From the NCBI RefSeq assembly GCF_002412335.2, contig NZ_NXIB02000011.1, positions 1-43,132 on the forward strand: a stretch of DNA of 43,132 bases. Direction: 5' to 3'. Shown here one piece after another: positions 1 to 8,099 of the stretch; within the stretch, counting starts at the first letter, position 1; each line of letters starts with the position of its first letter. Under the pieces are notes generated by a model. That model did no database searches and was not told where the DNA came from. It saw nothing but the letters and a program-made list of their open reading frames with translations. Both the position numbers and the translations under genes were made by a program. The stretch is from Tychonema bourrellyi FEM_GT703 (GTDB lineage: Bacteria > Cyanobacteriota > Cyanobacteriia > Cyanobacteriales > Microcoleaceae).

Positions 1-76
1 ACTTTTACCGCCTCAATTCGCGTATGTGCCAGTTGGGGGTGCGGAATGTGGGTTTAAACTCCGCAGCGTAGGGTGC

Positions 77-104
77 GTAGGGGCGAATGGCCATTCGCCC
101 CTAC
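77..104. repeat. Perfect 28-bp palindrome
   Basis: Two 14-base arms (GTAGGGGCGAATGG and its complement) meet without a loop. The surrounding 1-201 segment holds no gene I can support; it also carries GGGTGCG/CGCACCC motifs on either side of the palindrome. This type of GTAGGGGCG palindrome is a common dispersed repeat in cyanobacterial intergenic DNA. It lies downstream of the protease gene and could act as a transcription stop, but there is no clear T-run. Confidence 0.7.
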
Positions 105-201
105 AAGGTTTTCCGTTTCAGCGTAAGGGTTCGCGAATGCCGCACCCTAAGCCTAATTGAGTTGTGAACACTAACCATAGCTTGGATCATCGGCTCAATG
201 A

Positions 202-1305
202 TTAAGCAGGGTTTCCAAGAGCTCGTTTTTCTAATAGTCTGGCAATTTCAGCTTTTTCTACCAGTCCGACGAGGACACCGTTGCCGCGAATGACGGGGAG
301 TTCTTGGACTTTGAGTTGTTCAAAGAGAGTGACGACTTCTAGGAGGGATAATTCTGGTTCGACAGTGGCGGAAAATTCGATCGCCTTTAGGAGTTCTTTC
401 ACTTGAACAGAAGGCCAGTTACCCGTAGGAATTGCTTTAAGATCATCAGTCTCGATCGCACCTACCAATTGTCCCGCATCATCTGTCACCAGATACCGAC
501 GCCAGTTTTGAGCGTTACCAATCACGTAGTTGTTGGCAAATTCTCGGAGGGACAAGTCTTGGGAGACGATCGGACTTCCAGGAGTCACAGCATCTGCCGC
601 TGTCAGCCCAGCCAGTTGATTTTGGACTGTAGCATATTGTGCAGATTGACCAGCATTTTGCAACAAGAACCAACCGATTACTAGATTCCAGATGTTGCCG
701 AATATGCCTGTAGCAATAGCAATCCAACCAATGATTTGACCCACGCGACTAGCAAAAATTACGCCTTTGTAAGGATTACCTGTAATTTTCCAGACGATCG
801 CTTTGAGGATGTTACCACCATCTAGGGGCAAACCAGGAATCAGATTAAACAGGGCTAAAGCTAAGTTGATCTGAGCTAAAAGTTGGACGATGGCCGCTGC
901 GGGGCCTGTGAGACCAGCAGCAATGCCGATCGCGGTTAACAAACCCGATAGTAATAGACTAACTAACGGCCCTGCGATCGCCACCCAAAATGCCTCAGCC
1001 GGAGTTTTGGATTCTCTTTCCAAATTAGCCAATCCGCCAAACAGAAATAGCGAGATCGATTTCACGCCAATTCCCTGTTTGATAGCGACCCAACTGTGTC
1101 CTAATTCGTGGGCGATAACGGAAGCAAATAACAACAATGCTGCGAATAATCCGAGCATCCAGGGCGCTACGGGGCCTAATGTGGGAAATATAGCAGCTAG
1201 TGCGCCACCGTATTGCCACGTTACCAAGCCCAGGACTAAAAACCAAGATGCGTTGATGTAAAAGGGAATTCCAAACAGGTTGCCGACGCGAAATGTACCA
1301 TTCAT
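202..1305 (-). CDS. Site-2-type membrane zinc metalloprotease (M50) with CBS domains
   Basis: This 367-residue protein has the two hallmarks of M50 intramembrane proteases: HELGH at residues 66-70 (two zinc-binding His and the catalytic Glu) inside a hydrophobic segment, and an NLIPGLPLDGG motif around residues 154-164 whose Asp162 should be the third zinc ligand. Several transmembrane segments fill residues 15-215. The C-terminal 245-365 region reads as a pair of CBS domains, which in this family bind adenine nucleotides and are thought to control the protease. The family cleaves membrane-embedded substrates such as anti-sigma factors; the substrate here is unknown. The start MNGTFRVG is followed by the usual short amphipathic stretch of this subfamily. 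It stands alone on the minus strand. Confidence 0.9.
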   Translation of the reverse strand: MNGTFRVGNLFGIPFYINASWFLVLGLVTWQYGGALAAIFPTLGPVAPWMLGLFAALLLFASVIAHELGHSWVAIKQGIGVKSISLFLFGGLANLERESKTPAEAFWVAIAGPLVSLLLSGLLTAIGIAAGLTGPAAAIVQLLAQINLALALFNLIPGLPLDGGNILKAIVWKITGNPYKGVIFASRVGQIIGWIAIATGIFGNIWNLVIGWFLLQNAGQSAQYATVQNQLAGLTAADAVTPGSPIVSQDLSLREFANNYVIGNAQNWRRYLVTDDAGQLVGAIETDDLKAIPTGNWPSVQVKELLKAIEFSATVEPELSLLEVVTLFEQLKVQELPVIRGNGVLVGLVEKAEIARLLEKRALGNPA

Positions 1306-1496
1306 ATAGCTACCTCTGATTTTATGGGGGAGAGTTTTTTGCTCTCTGTTTCCTTATCGTAACGAAATGTAACGAGGATGTTAATGCTTCAATTAGGGTG
1401 GTATCCGCCTGGGTTGGTTCGGTAAAGCGCGATCGCCCTTTGGCTTGACCTTGCGGCTAGAAGGTGCGATCGCCTCGATCGGCACTCAAACAAATT

Positions 1497-2693
1497 TCAG
1501 TCCGGTGTTTTGCCCAATCTTTCCCTCAATTCATCAGCCGATAACTGCGGTAGTTGTTCGACAAATAGTGCCAATTCTGCTACAGACAATCCCAATAAAT
1601 TAGTCACGGCGATCGGCAAAAGATCGCCCAATTCATTTGAACTCATTTTCAAGACACTTTCAGCTAATAATTTCACCGCTGATTCCCGCCCTGATTCATC
1701 GACTTTCAGCATCGATATTGCCAGTAACAACACAGTAAAATCCGTCGCAGACAACTTGGATATTGGCGCTAGAACAACCATCATTTTTGGGATTAATTCT
1801 CCAAATCTCACTTGCAGAAAACTTTCTAAAATTAAGCGCTGTTGTTCTTGTCTACCTCGTTCTAGCCCCTGTTCTAGCCCTCGTTCTAGCCCCTGTTCTA
1901 GCCCTCGTTCTAGCCCTCGTTCTAGCCCTCGTTCTAGCCCCTGTTCTAGCCCTCGTTCTAGCCCTTCTTCTCTAGCTTTTTGCTGTGCTGCTTCTATTTG
2001 TTGCTGAAAAAGTGGTGCAATAGCCATAATTAACTCCCGCTCTTCTGGCTCTAATTCCTGTGGGATATCAGTTACTAAATTTGACTGTAACCGATACAAT
2101 AATTCTAGCGCTATCATCCGCAACGGATCGTCCGTTGGTAAAGCGCTCAATTGAGCGATCGCCCTTTGCTGCACTTTACCTTTGCCCAAAATCCTTAACC
2201 ACAAGGTTTCTGGAGTTTCTGGCAACTGGTGAATAGCCACAATGGCAGTTCGCAAAGACTCGCCAAAAAAATAGATTCCCTCCATCCAATTCTCTGTGTC
2301 TGGCTTGGCATTAAAGCTATCCACCAATGCTTTTGATGCTGTGGGCATCAAAATCCACAGTTTGGGTAACTGAGAATCATCAAGGCGAGTATTTTCTCTT
2401 CTAGATTGTCGTTCTAATTCACCTCGCACATCTAATAACTTGCCCAAACAGCTACAAATTTCGCTGACGTTGGCAGGATTCCGAAACGGTTCAATAATAG
2501 CAGTTGTACTTGCTATTTTTCCCAATAATCCCAGAGTTTTTAAGTATTCTGGATTTAGGGTAATGGGAGTGAAGTAAACATCAATTTCTCGGACTTCGGA
2601 AGTTACATCTCTGCCGATATTGACTGTTCCAATGGGTGACAGAAGTTCTTCCAGGTATTCTTTCGCAAAACGATCGTGAATAAATCGCGTCAT
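1497..2693 (-). CDS. DUF4351-containing protein with Rpn-like (PD-(D/E)XK) N-terminus
   Basis: The 398-residue product starts MTRFIHDRFAKEYLEELL and has the EIDVYF segment (about residues 36-42) typical of the Rpn/YhgA-like putative nuclease group that is very abundant in filamentous cyanobacteria. Its centre (about 240-285) is a low-complexity run of four-residue units, E-R/Q-G-L, encoded by a 12-bp tandem repeat. The C-terminal 290-398 region resembles DUF4351, with VRFGELIPKM and leucine-rich helices. Related proteins have been linked to recombination or transposition, but the role here is unproven. No clear operon partner. I am confident of the family and not of any activity. Confidence 0.8.
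   Translation of the reverse strand: MTRFIHDRFAKEYLEELLSPIGTVNIGRDVTSEVREIDVYFTPITLNPEYLKTLGLLGKIASTTAIIEPFRNPANVSEICSCLGKLLDVRGELERQSRRENTRLDDSQLPKLWILMPTASKALVDSFNAKPDTENWMEGIYFFGESLRTAIVAIHQLPETPETLWLRILGKGKVQQRAIAQLSALPTDDPLRMIALELLYRLQSNLVTDIPQELEPEERELIMAIAPLFQQQIEAAQQKAREEGLERGLEQGLERGLERGLERGLEQGLERGLEQGLERGRQEQQRLILESFLQVRFGELIPKMMVVLAPISKLSATDFTVLLLAISMLKVDESGRESAVKLLAESVLKMSSNELGDLLPIAVTNLLGLSVAELALFVEQLPQLSADELRERLGKTPD
1861..1968. repeat. 12-bp tandem repeat in coding sequence, 9 units
   Basis: Nine consecutive 12-bp units, TCTAGCCCTCGT or TCTAGCCCCTGT (the last one degenerate), lie inside the DUF4351 gene. On the coding strand each unit encodes E-R-G-L or E-Q-G-L. Copy changes keep the frame, so only linker length would vary. 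The repeat also leaves long open frames on the opposite strand, which I treat as artefacts. Confidence 0.9.
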
Positions 2694-2727
2694 AAAAATT
2701 AGGATTAATCTGTCAATTATAGCATAA

Positions 2728-2847
2728 GCTGTTACGCATTTAAAATAGTATTGTAGGGTGCGTCAGCCCCCAGCGTTTCCCTTGCCTCATAAGCGATCAA
2801 GCTGACGCACCCTACAGACCTCGTTAGTGGTTTAAATGCGTAACAGC
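2728..2847. repeat. 120-bp nested inverted repeat (MITE-like)
   Basis: Outer arms GCTGTTACGCATTTAAA (2728-2744) and its complement (2831-2847) enclose inner arms TGTAGGGTGCGTCAGC (2752-2767) and its complement (2801-2816). The arms are perfect, giving a two-stage cruciform of about 120 bp between two minus-strand genes. The size and symmetry suggest a miniature mobile element; I see no coding capacity. Confidence 0.75.
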
Positions 2848-2856
2848 ATACTTGAC

Positions 2857-4500
2857 CTAATCATGATCGAACCCATCCCTTCTGCCCCGCTGACTATAGC
2901 GTTTTAATTCATCAATTAATTGACTATCATTAGAAGCTGTTTTCGCTCCTGATTGGGCCGCCCAACGCTTCAAATCCTCGATTTGCGATCGCGCGATCGC
3001 CACTAGAGGTACTGTATCCTCGATCGACCTCAAAACATCCTCCGTCGTCAAATCTCGCCGCTGGCCGTTGACAAAAGTGCCAAAAGCTCGATACAGTCCA
3101 TCGATTACAACCTGCTCAATTTCTGCACCGCTAAAATTCTCAGTCCGCTTCGCCAAAACCCCCAAATCGAATTCCCGCAATCTAGTCGGGCGCAGCCGCT
3201 GCAAATGCACTTGAAAAATATCTTGACGTTCCAATTCTGAAGGCAAATGCAAAAAGAAAATTTCATCAAATCGGCCCTTTCTCAGCAACTGGACAGGTAA
3301 AATCCGCACATTATTTGCAGTGGCGACAATAAACACCTGACTGGCTTTTTCCTGCATCCAAGTAATCAAACTGCCAAATACCCGGCATGATGTTCCAGAA
3401 TCGGCATCGCCACCAGTCATCATATTACCGAAAAGGTGATCTATGCGATCGATCCACAAAACGCAAGGTGCGATCGCCTCTGCCAATTCTATCATCTGTT
3501 TGACCCGACTTTCGCTTTCCCCAACAATCCCACCAAACAACCTCCCAGTATCCAACCGCAACAGTGGCAAACGCCATTCTGAGGCAATAATTTTCGCTGA
3601 CAAAGATTTGCCAGTACCTTGAACTCCCACCAATAAAACACCCTTGGGATTAGGTAGCCCATAGCGTCGGGCTTCATCGGTAAAAGCATCTTTCCGCATC
3701 TTGATCCACAGCTTCAAATTCTCCAATCCGCCCACACTATTCAGAGATTCTTGAGAAGTGAAAAACTCCAAGATTCCTGTTTGACGAATGGCTTGCTGTT
3801 TCTCCTCCAAAATTCCATCAATATCTGACTCATTAATCTGCTCTTTCGCCGCCAAAGCTTTAGCTAAAACTCGTCCGATTTTAGCACGACTCAAACCTTG
3901 ACAAGCTTTAACTAACTGTTCCCTTGCTAAACTCGTAACTTGCAACTGTTCCGGCTTGGTAACAACGTGGGAAATTAAATGTTCGATTTCCTGAACATTC
4001 GGTAAAGGGAAATCAATTACTGTCACTTCTTCCTGCAATTCTTCCGGCAATTCCAGCGCGTGGGAAGTCAAAATGATTGTTTTCTTGCTGCGCTTCAATT
4101 CCCGCGTTAAATTGCGTAATTCTCGGACTACCGGGGCATTTTTTTCGGTGTAGGGATATTTCAAAACTGGGTGCAAGTCCCGCAACACAAATATGGTATA
4201 TTCTTCCACAGCAGTCTTACCGATGCGATCGAGCGCCGCCATCACCGAACCTTTCCCAGAACCGTTATCTTCCCAGCCACGCACGATATCCCAGAACAAC
4301 ACCCGGCGCGCAGGAGTTACAAACAGCGCTACTTGAGCAATTACCGCTTCCACAGGTTCCTCTTCTGCACCCACAATATACAGCAGCGAATAGTGGGCGC
4401 GAATCATCAAATCCAGTCGTTTTATCAGTGCCTCGAAAGGGTTATTGCGATCGCAATTAACCGCATCGCCTACTTTTATTTGAATGGAATCTGCTGTCAT
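2857..4500 (-). CDS. Ycf46-like AAA ATPase with altered Walker B
   Basis: With the ATG at 4500 the product has 547 residues. The N-terminal half carries a diverged Ycf46-type domain; the C-terminal half is a AAA module with Walker A GVQGTGKS (Lys298), sensor-1 VATANN and the arginine-rich LLRKGRFDEIFF motif of the Ycf46 group. The Walker B reads VLWIDRID: Arg352 stands where AAA proteins have the catalytic Glu. Ycf46-family ATPases have been tied to CO2 uptake regulation in cyanobacteria. An upstream in-frame ATG at 4563 would add 21 residues, but it lies inside a repeat element (4542-4787), so I prefer 4500. A HIP1-like site overlaps the altered codon. This is probably a paralogue rather than the main Ycf46. 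Confidence 0.85.
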   Translation of the reverse strand: MTADSIQIKVGDAVNCDRNNPFEALIKRLDLMIRAHYSLLYIVGAEEEPVEAVIAQVALFVTPARRVLFWDIVRGWEDNGSGKGSVMAALDRIGKTAVEEYTIFVLRDLHPVLKYPYTEKNAPVVRELRNLTRELKRSKKTIILTSHALELPEELQEEVTVIDFPLPNVQEIEHLISHVVTKPEQLQVTSLAREQLVKACQGLSRAKIGRVLAKALAAKEQINESDIDGILEEKQQAIRQTGILEFFTSQESLNSVGGLENLKLWIKMRKDAFTDEARRYGLPNPKGVLLVGVQGTGKSLSAKIIASEWRLPLLRLDTGRLFGGIVGESESRVKQMIELAEAIAPCVLWIDRIDHLFGNMMTGGDADSGTSCRVFGSLITWMQEKASQVFIVATANNVRILPVQLLRKGRFDEIFFLHLPSELERQDIFQVHLQRLRPTRLREFDLGVLAKRTENFSGAEIEQVVIDGLYRAFGTFVNGQRRDLTTEDVLRSIEDTVPLVAIARSQIEDLKRWAAQSGAKTASNDSQLIDELKRYSQRGRRDGFDHD

Positions 4501-4541
4501 TTTATTTAAAATCTTAGAGTAAAGTTTAAGTTTGATTAAAC

Positions 4542-4787
4542 TGAGATATTGCACCATTCTCAATTAGCCTTTTATGAACAGGCAAGATGCCTGTTCCACA
4601 AGAAAATAGAATTTTTGTGGAACAGGCCGGACAGCCTGTTGCACAAGATGCCTGTTCCACAAGAAAATAGAATCTTTGTGGAACAGGCATCTTGCCTGTT
4701 GCTGACACAAGATGCCTGTTCCACAAGAAAATAGAATCTTTGTGGAACAGGCATCTTGCCTGTTGCTGACAATGGTGCAAGATATCA
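4542..4787. mobile_element. Repeat-module MITE-like element, copy 1 (three palindromic modules)
   Basis: The ends are near-complementary: TGAGATATTGCACCATT at 4542-4558 and AATGGTGCAAGATATCA at 4771-4787. Inside are three copies of a roughly 65-bp module in which GCAAGATGCCTGTTCCACA and its complement flank a short AT-rich loop. A GATTAAA direct repeat flanks the element (4534-4540 and 4788-4794), consistent with a target-site duplication. A second copy with the same ends lies at 27050-27362. Open frames across it are by-products of the repeats. Confidence 0.75.
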
Positions 4788-4800
4788 GATTAAAAATACA

Positions 4801-4864
4801 GTTCGTAGTCAAGACTTTAGTCCTTATAAACTATTTTAAAAAGACTAAAGTTTTTACTACGAAC
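4801..4864. repeat. 64-bp inverted repeat
   Basis: GTTCGTAGTCAAGACTTTAG (4801-4820) is answered by an almost complementary arm ending at 4864. Half of the same sequence (TGTAGTCAGGACTTTAGTCC) reappears at about 5744-5764, so this is a dispersed family. It sits 3' of the DUF2470 gene and could also serve as its terminator. Confidence 0.7.
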
Positions 4865-4896
4865 TTTAAAATTATAACAGAATAAGAGACTCTTGG

Positions 4897-5181
4897 CTAT
4901 TTAGCAACTTTTCGAGCTTGTTTCAGCATTTCAATCAGAGTGTGGTGAGCATCTTCAGCATCTTTCAAAGTGCGCTCGAATTTAACTCTGACTGGCAAAG
5001 TTTCGCCATTGACTTGGGCGGTTAAATCCATACCATTGGCGTCAATAGCCAGCATTTGAGCCGATGTTGCATCTGGTTTGTCGCCAAATGCTTGAGCATA
5101 AAGCACTACAGCGCTAGCATGATCTTCGTTCATGTGGGTGCAGATGCGATCGCTAATCTCAATCGAAAACGGTTCTGACAT
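4897..5181 (-). CDS. DUF2470 domain protein
   Basis: The 94-residue protein is essentially one DUF2470 domain: the family motif HMNEDHASAVVLYAQAF near residues 16-33, the IDANGMDL strand at about 46-53 and the closing RVKFERTLKDAEDAHHTLIEML helix. The same domain forms the C-terminal part of HugZ-type heme-binding proteins and occurs alone in cyanobacteria, where heme or flavin-related roles have been suggested. No catalytic residues can be assigned. No signal peptide, so it should be cytoplasmic. It is monocistronic as far as the sequence shows. Confidence 0.9.
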   Translation of the reverse strand: MSEPFSIEISDRICTHMNEDHASAVVLYAQAFGDKPDATSAQMLAIDANGMDLTAQVNGETLPVRVKFERTLKDAEDAHHTLIEMLKQARKVAK

Positions 5182-5249
5182 CAGTGGAGTCCTTCCTATG
5201 CAATATTATTTAATTGTACTGCGATCGGTACAAATAAGAAGGACAAACT

Positions 5250-5723
5250 ATGACCGATGCCCAAGAGTACCTAATTTACCTGATAAATGCTATATTGAAT
5301 AATAAAATGAAAAACTCTAGCGCTTATATCGAACTACTACAAGCATTTCCTCCACGACCTATAAATGCTGAGGAGGAATTAATTGCTACTTAAAAAGCGA
5401 TCGACTCTTTGTTAGATAAAGGCGAACTGACTCCAGACGAACGCGATTACCTCCATGTACTAGGAACCCTAGTTTATGAGTACGAGCAAACTTTAGAAGC
5501 CATACCTGATATTTACGGCATAGAATTATTAAAGGCTTTAATCGAAGAATTTGAACTGAGACAAAAAGACCTAGTTTATATTTTTAAAACCGAGTCTATT
5601 GTCTCAGATATCCTGCATGAAAAGCGCCAAGTTACCACCGAAAACATCCAAAAACTTGCAGAGTTTTTCAGCGTCTCTCCGGCTGTTTTCTTTCCGCTGC
5701 ATCCAGTTAAAAAAACTGCTTGA
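5250..5723 (+). pseudogene. HigA-like HTH antitoxin gene interrupted by an in-frame TAA
   Basis: An ATG at 5250 opens a frame encoding MTDAQEYLIYLINAIL... to ...EEELIAT and is stopped by TAA at 5391-5393. The same frame continues as KAIDSLLDKGELTPDERDYLHVLGTL and runs to 5723. The downstream part has the cyanobacterial HigA-type antitoxin pattern: an N-terminal helical region, then an HTH with RQKDLVYIFKTESIVSDIL and VSPAVFFP at the end. Family members read ...EEELEAT-Q-..ID.LLDKGELTPDERDYL, so the TAA most simply is a CAA Gln codon changed by one transition. A TTG at 5409 could restart translation of a 104-residue HTH protein. No toxin gene is adjacent. Confidence 0.75.
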
Positions 5724-5764
5724 ATTTAGAACCATATTTTTGTTTGTAGTCAGGACTTTAGTCC

Positions 5765-5828
5765 AGAAACCGGGTTTTGATGATAATACGCATTGTCACC
5801 GAGAGATTCTCTAAAAACCCGGTTTCTT
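5765..5828. repeat. AGAAACCGGGTTT inverted repeat, copy A
   Basis: AGAAACCGGGTTTT at 5765-5778 is complemented by AAAAACCCGGTTTCTT ending at 5828, and followed by GTGCGTAAATCCT. Two more copies occur at 7556-7622 and 25560-25628 with the same ends and the same trailing GTGCGTAAGTCCTAAT-like sequence, so it is a dispersed element family. The rest of 5724-5931 shows no gene. Confidence 0.75.
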
Positions 5829-5931
5829 GAATCGGAGTGCGTAAATCCTGAGAATGCTTCCTCTTCATTGCTTTTTAAAGGCGAGACAGTTTATCATAAT
5901 TAGCAACTAAATAGAATTTAAACAACCTGCC

Positions 5932-7380
5932 ATGCTTATGAGCCAGTGTCTAAACCCTGATTGCCTCAACCAAAACCCATCCGGCACTACAAACTTTTGT
6001 CAAAAGTGTGGTAATAAACTGCTATTGGGCGATCGCTACCGAGCCAGAAAAATTATTGGACAAGGGGGCTTTGGGCGCACTTTTCTCGCGGTTGACGAGT
6101 ATAAACCCTCTAAACCTCCCTGTGTTATTAAACAATTCTATCCGCAAGCTCAAGGCACTTCTAGCATCCAGAAAGCCACTGAGTTATTTGAGCTTGAAGC
6201 AGTACGCCTCGAACAGTTGGGGAAACATCCTCAAATTCCTGACTTATTAGCCTATTTTAGTCAAGATGGACAGCAGTATTTAGTACAAGAGTTCATCGAC
6301 GGTGAAAATTTAGCCCAAGCACTAAAATCTGAGGGATATTTTAGCGAAACGCAGATTCGTGACTTGCTTAATAATTTATTGCCAGTGTTTGAGTTCATTC
6401 ACTCTCGCCAAGTCATTCACCGAGATATCAAGCTAGAAAATATTATTTTGAGGTCAAATCGTGAATTAGTTTTAGTTGACTTTGGCGCGGCAAAATATGC
6501 GACTCAAACAGCTTTAGCGGTAACGGGAACAATGATCGGAAGTGCTGGATATACAGCACCAGAACAAGCAGCAGGAAAAGCTATTTATGCTAGTGATATT
6601 TATAGTTTAGGTGTGACTTGTCTATGTCTGTTAACTCAGGTTGAACCGCTTGAATTATTTGATGTGAGCGAGTTTGAGTGGGTTTGGCGAGAACACTTGA
6701 AAACATCTGTTAGTTCGGAATTGGGTCAGATTTTAGATAAAATGATTCAACCTGCTAGTAAGAAACGTTATCAATCTGCTACTGAAGTTTTGCAGGCGCT
6801 TGGTAATCAATTAACTCAAACACCTCCACCAAAACCATCACCTAAATCATCACCTCAATCATCACCAGATTTGCTTAAATCAGCGCGGGGTGTTGACTAT
6901 ACTCGTCTCCGGGATTTATTGACCACAGGGGAGTGGAAAGAGGCGGATAGGGAAACATTCAAGGTGATGTTAAAAGCTGCTAGTCGGGAGAAGGAAGGTT
7001 GGTTCCATACGAACTCGATCGAGAATTTTCCTGGCGATGATTTGCGGACGATCGACCAATTGTGGGTAAAATACAGTCAGGGTCACTTTGGCTTTAGCGT
7101 CCAGAAAAAAATCTGGTTGGAAGTTGGTGGTAAAGTTGATTATGACACTGAATGCAAGCTAGGCGATCGTGTCGGTTGGCGAAAGAGGAGAAAGGGGAGA
7201 AAAGATTGGTTGAAGTACGATGACCTGACGTTTAATCTAAAGCAAGCACCACCGGGGCACCTGCCGTCGTGTGCGCGTGTGTTTGCGTGGGAGGGAGAAG
7301 GATTGGGTTGGGTTGTTGGAGTGTTGGGGTGGTTAGGGTTGGTTGTATGGTTCTCTCTTCTCTCGCATCAAGAGCTGTAA
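5932..7380 (+). CDS. Zinc-ribbon Ser/Thr protein kinase fused to GUN4 domain
   Basis: The 482-residue product begins with a four-cysteine ribbon (Cys6, 11, 23, 26), then a complete Hanks-type kinase (about 33-300): GQGGFGRTF loop, VIKQF lysine, HRDIKLEN catalytic loop and DFGAAK. A Pro/Ser linker (about 300-315) leads to a GUN4 domain (about 318-460) with YTRLRDLLTTGEWKEAD, FPGDDLRTIDQLWV and HFGFSVQKKIW. GUN4 domains bind porphyrins in chlorophyll synthesis; kinase fusions may sense tetrapyrroles, an inference. The last 30 residues look out of frame: the +1 frame at 7355-7387 encodes LFSRIKSCKL and a stop, the usual ending of cyanobacterial GUN4 domains. A second ATG at 5938 is possible. Confidence 0.9.
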   Translation: MLMSQCLNPDCLNQNPSGTTNFCQKCGNKLLLGDRYRARKIIGQGGFGRTFLAVDEYKPSKPPCVIKQFYPQAQGTSSIQKATELFELEAVRLEQLGKHPQIPDLLAYFSQDGQQYLVQEFIDGENLAQALKSEGYFSETQIRDLLNNLLPVFEFIHSRQVIHRDIKLENIILRSNRELVLVDFGAAKYATQTALAVTGTMIGSAGYTAPEQAAGKAIYASDIYSLGVTCLCLLTQVEPLELFDVSEFEWVWREHLKTSVSSELGQILDKMIQPASKKRYQSATEVLQALGNQLTQTPPPKPSPKSSPQSSPDLLKSARGVDYTRLRDLLTTGEWKEADRETFKVMLKAASREKEGWFHTNSIENFPGDDLRTIDQLWVKYSQGHFGFSVQKKIWLEVGGKVDYDTECKLGDRVGWRKRRKGRKDWLKYDDLTFNLKQAPPGHLPSCARVFAWEGEGLGWVVGVLGWLGLVVWFSLLSHQEL

Positions 7381-7555
7381 GCTGTAATCTATAGCCATTT
7401 CAGCCCCTTTTTAAGTATTTATTCTCGAACCTTTTTCTAGGAAGTTATCGGCTTTTGGTCATTTCATTACCTGCTACGCGGGGGTTTACTCTTCAAACAA
7501 CAGACTCGCGAAATTCGGGTGATACCAATTGGCCAACACAAACTGTTTGGGGCTC

Positions 7556-7622
7556 AGAAACCGGGTTTTTTACGAAATATTTGGTTGTAGCGCGCAGATT
7601 CGGTAAAAACCCGGTTTCTTTG
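7556..7622. repeat. AGAAACCGGGTTT inverted repeat, copy B
   Basis: Same ends as copy A: AGAAACCGGGTTTTTT at 7556-7571 and AAAAACCCGGTTTCTTTGG ending at 7622, followed by GTGCGTAAGTCCTAATC. The 7388-7663 gap contains nothing else I can name. Confidence 0.75.
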
Positions 7623-7663
7623 GTCAGTGCGTAAGTCCTAATCTACTCTAAATTCGAGACTAA

Positions 7664-7894
7664 ATGATGCGTTATGCAATTGCGATCGAAAAAACACCGA
7701 ATAACTATTCAGCTTATGCGCCCGATTTACCCGGATGTGCAGCAGGATTAAAAGGCACTATTAAATCTCCTCATTTTCAGAAAAAATGGTGGCCGCGTAT
7801 TGCAAAGAAAATGTCGTTATATCGAGTTTATCTTCTTCAGTCCAAGTCTCGCTTTCATCGACAACCGATAGATTTTGCTGCACCAAATCGTTGA
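7664..7894 (+). pseudogene. HicB-type antitoxin remnant
   Basis: The first 27 or so residues, MMRYAIAIEKTPNNYSAYAPDLPGC, match the start of HicB-like antitoxins (RNase-H-like fold, YSAYVPDLPGC motif). After residue 27 the similarity stops and the reading continues through sequence antisense to the neighbouring minus-strand gene, so the rest is not a HicB domain. No hicA toxin is next to it. I read it as a 5' fragment left by a deletion. Confidence 0.65.
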
Positions 7895-7979
7895 GAATAA
7901 GAGTTGCCAAGCGCAGTCTATCCTTTGGTGAAAGGGTAGACAGAACGCGATCGTAAACTTCTCGAACAGTAGTTAACAT
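7761..7979 (-). CDS. Small antitoxin-like protein, unknown family
   Basis: The 72-residue acidic protein (MLTTVREVYDRVLSTLSPKDRLRLATLIL...) resembles short conserved cyanobacterial proteins often found near toxin-antitoxin genes: an N-terminal helix pair with SPKDRLRLATLILNDLV, then an acidic tail WTEEDKLDITTFSLQYA. I cannot name a domain. It is divergent from the DUF433/DUF5615 pair and its 3' part overlaps the HicB remnant on the other strand. No toxin partner is visible downstream on its own strand. Confidence 0.6.
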   Translation of the reverse strand: MLTTVREVYDRVLSTLSPKDRLRLATLILNDLVQQNLSVVDESETWTEEDKLDITTFSLQYAATIFSENEEI

Positions 7980-8073
7980 AGCAAATCCTCCTGCTTCTGA
8001 TCTTATGGAAAACTTAGGACAGGTTGATTTGATTATAGCTCAAAAATTTAATAAATTTATGCTATACTTAAGT

Positions 8074-8079
8074 TATAAT
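8074..8079 (+). promoter_or_regulatory. Possible -10 element for the DUF433/DUF5615 pair
   Basis: TATAAT sits 20 bases before the ATG at 8100 in an AT-rich stretch; a second candidate, TATACT, lies at 8063-8068. No convincing -35 box is spaced correctly, so the assignment is weak. Confidence 0.3.
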
Positions 8080-8099
8080 TTTTAACCCCAGATTCACTT

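Noticed and set aside
1510..2007. 165-residue plus-strand frame rich in SSPRSSPCSSP
   Set aside because: Antisense shadow of the 12-bp repeat in the DUF4351 gene.
4526..4812. Several overlapping frames of 60-84 codons
   Set aside because: All derive from palindromic modules of the repeat element.
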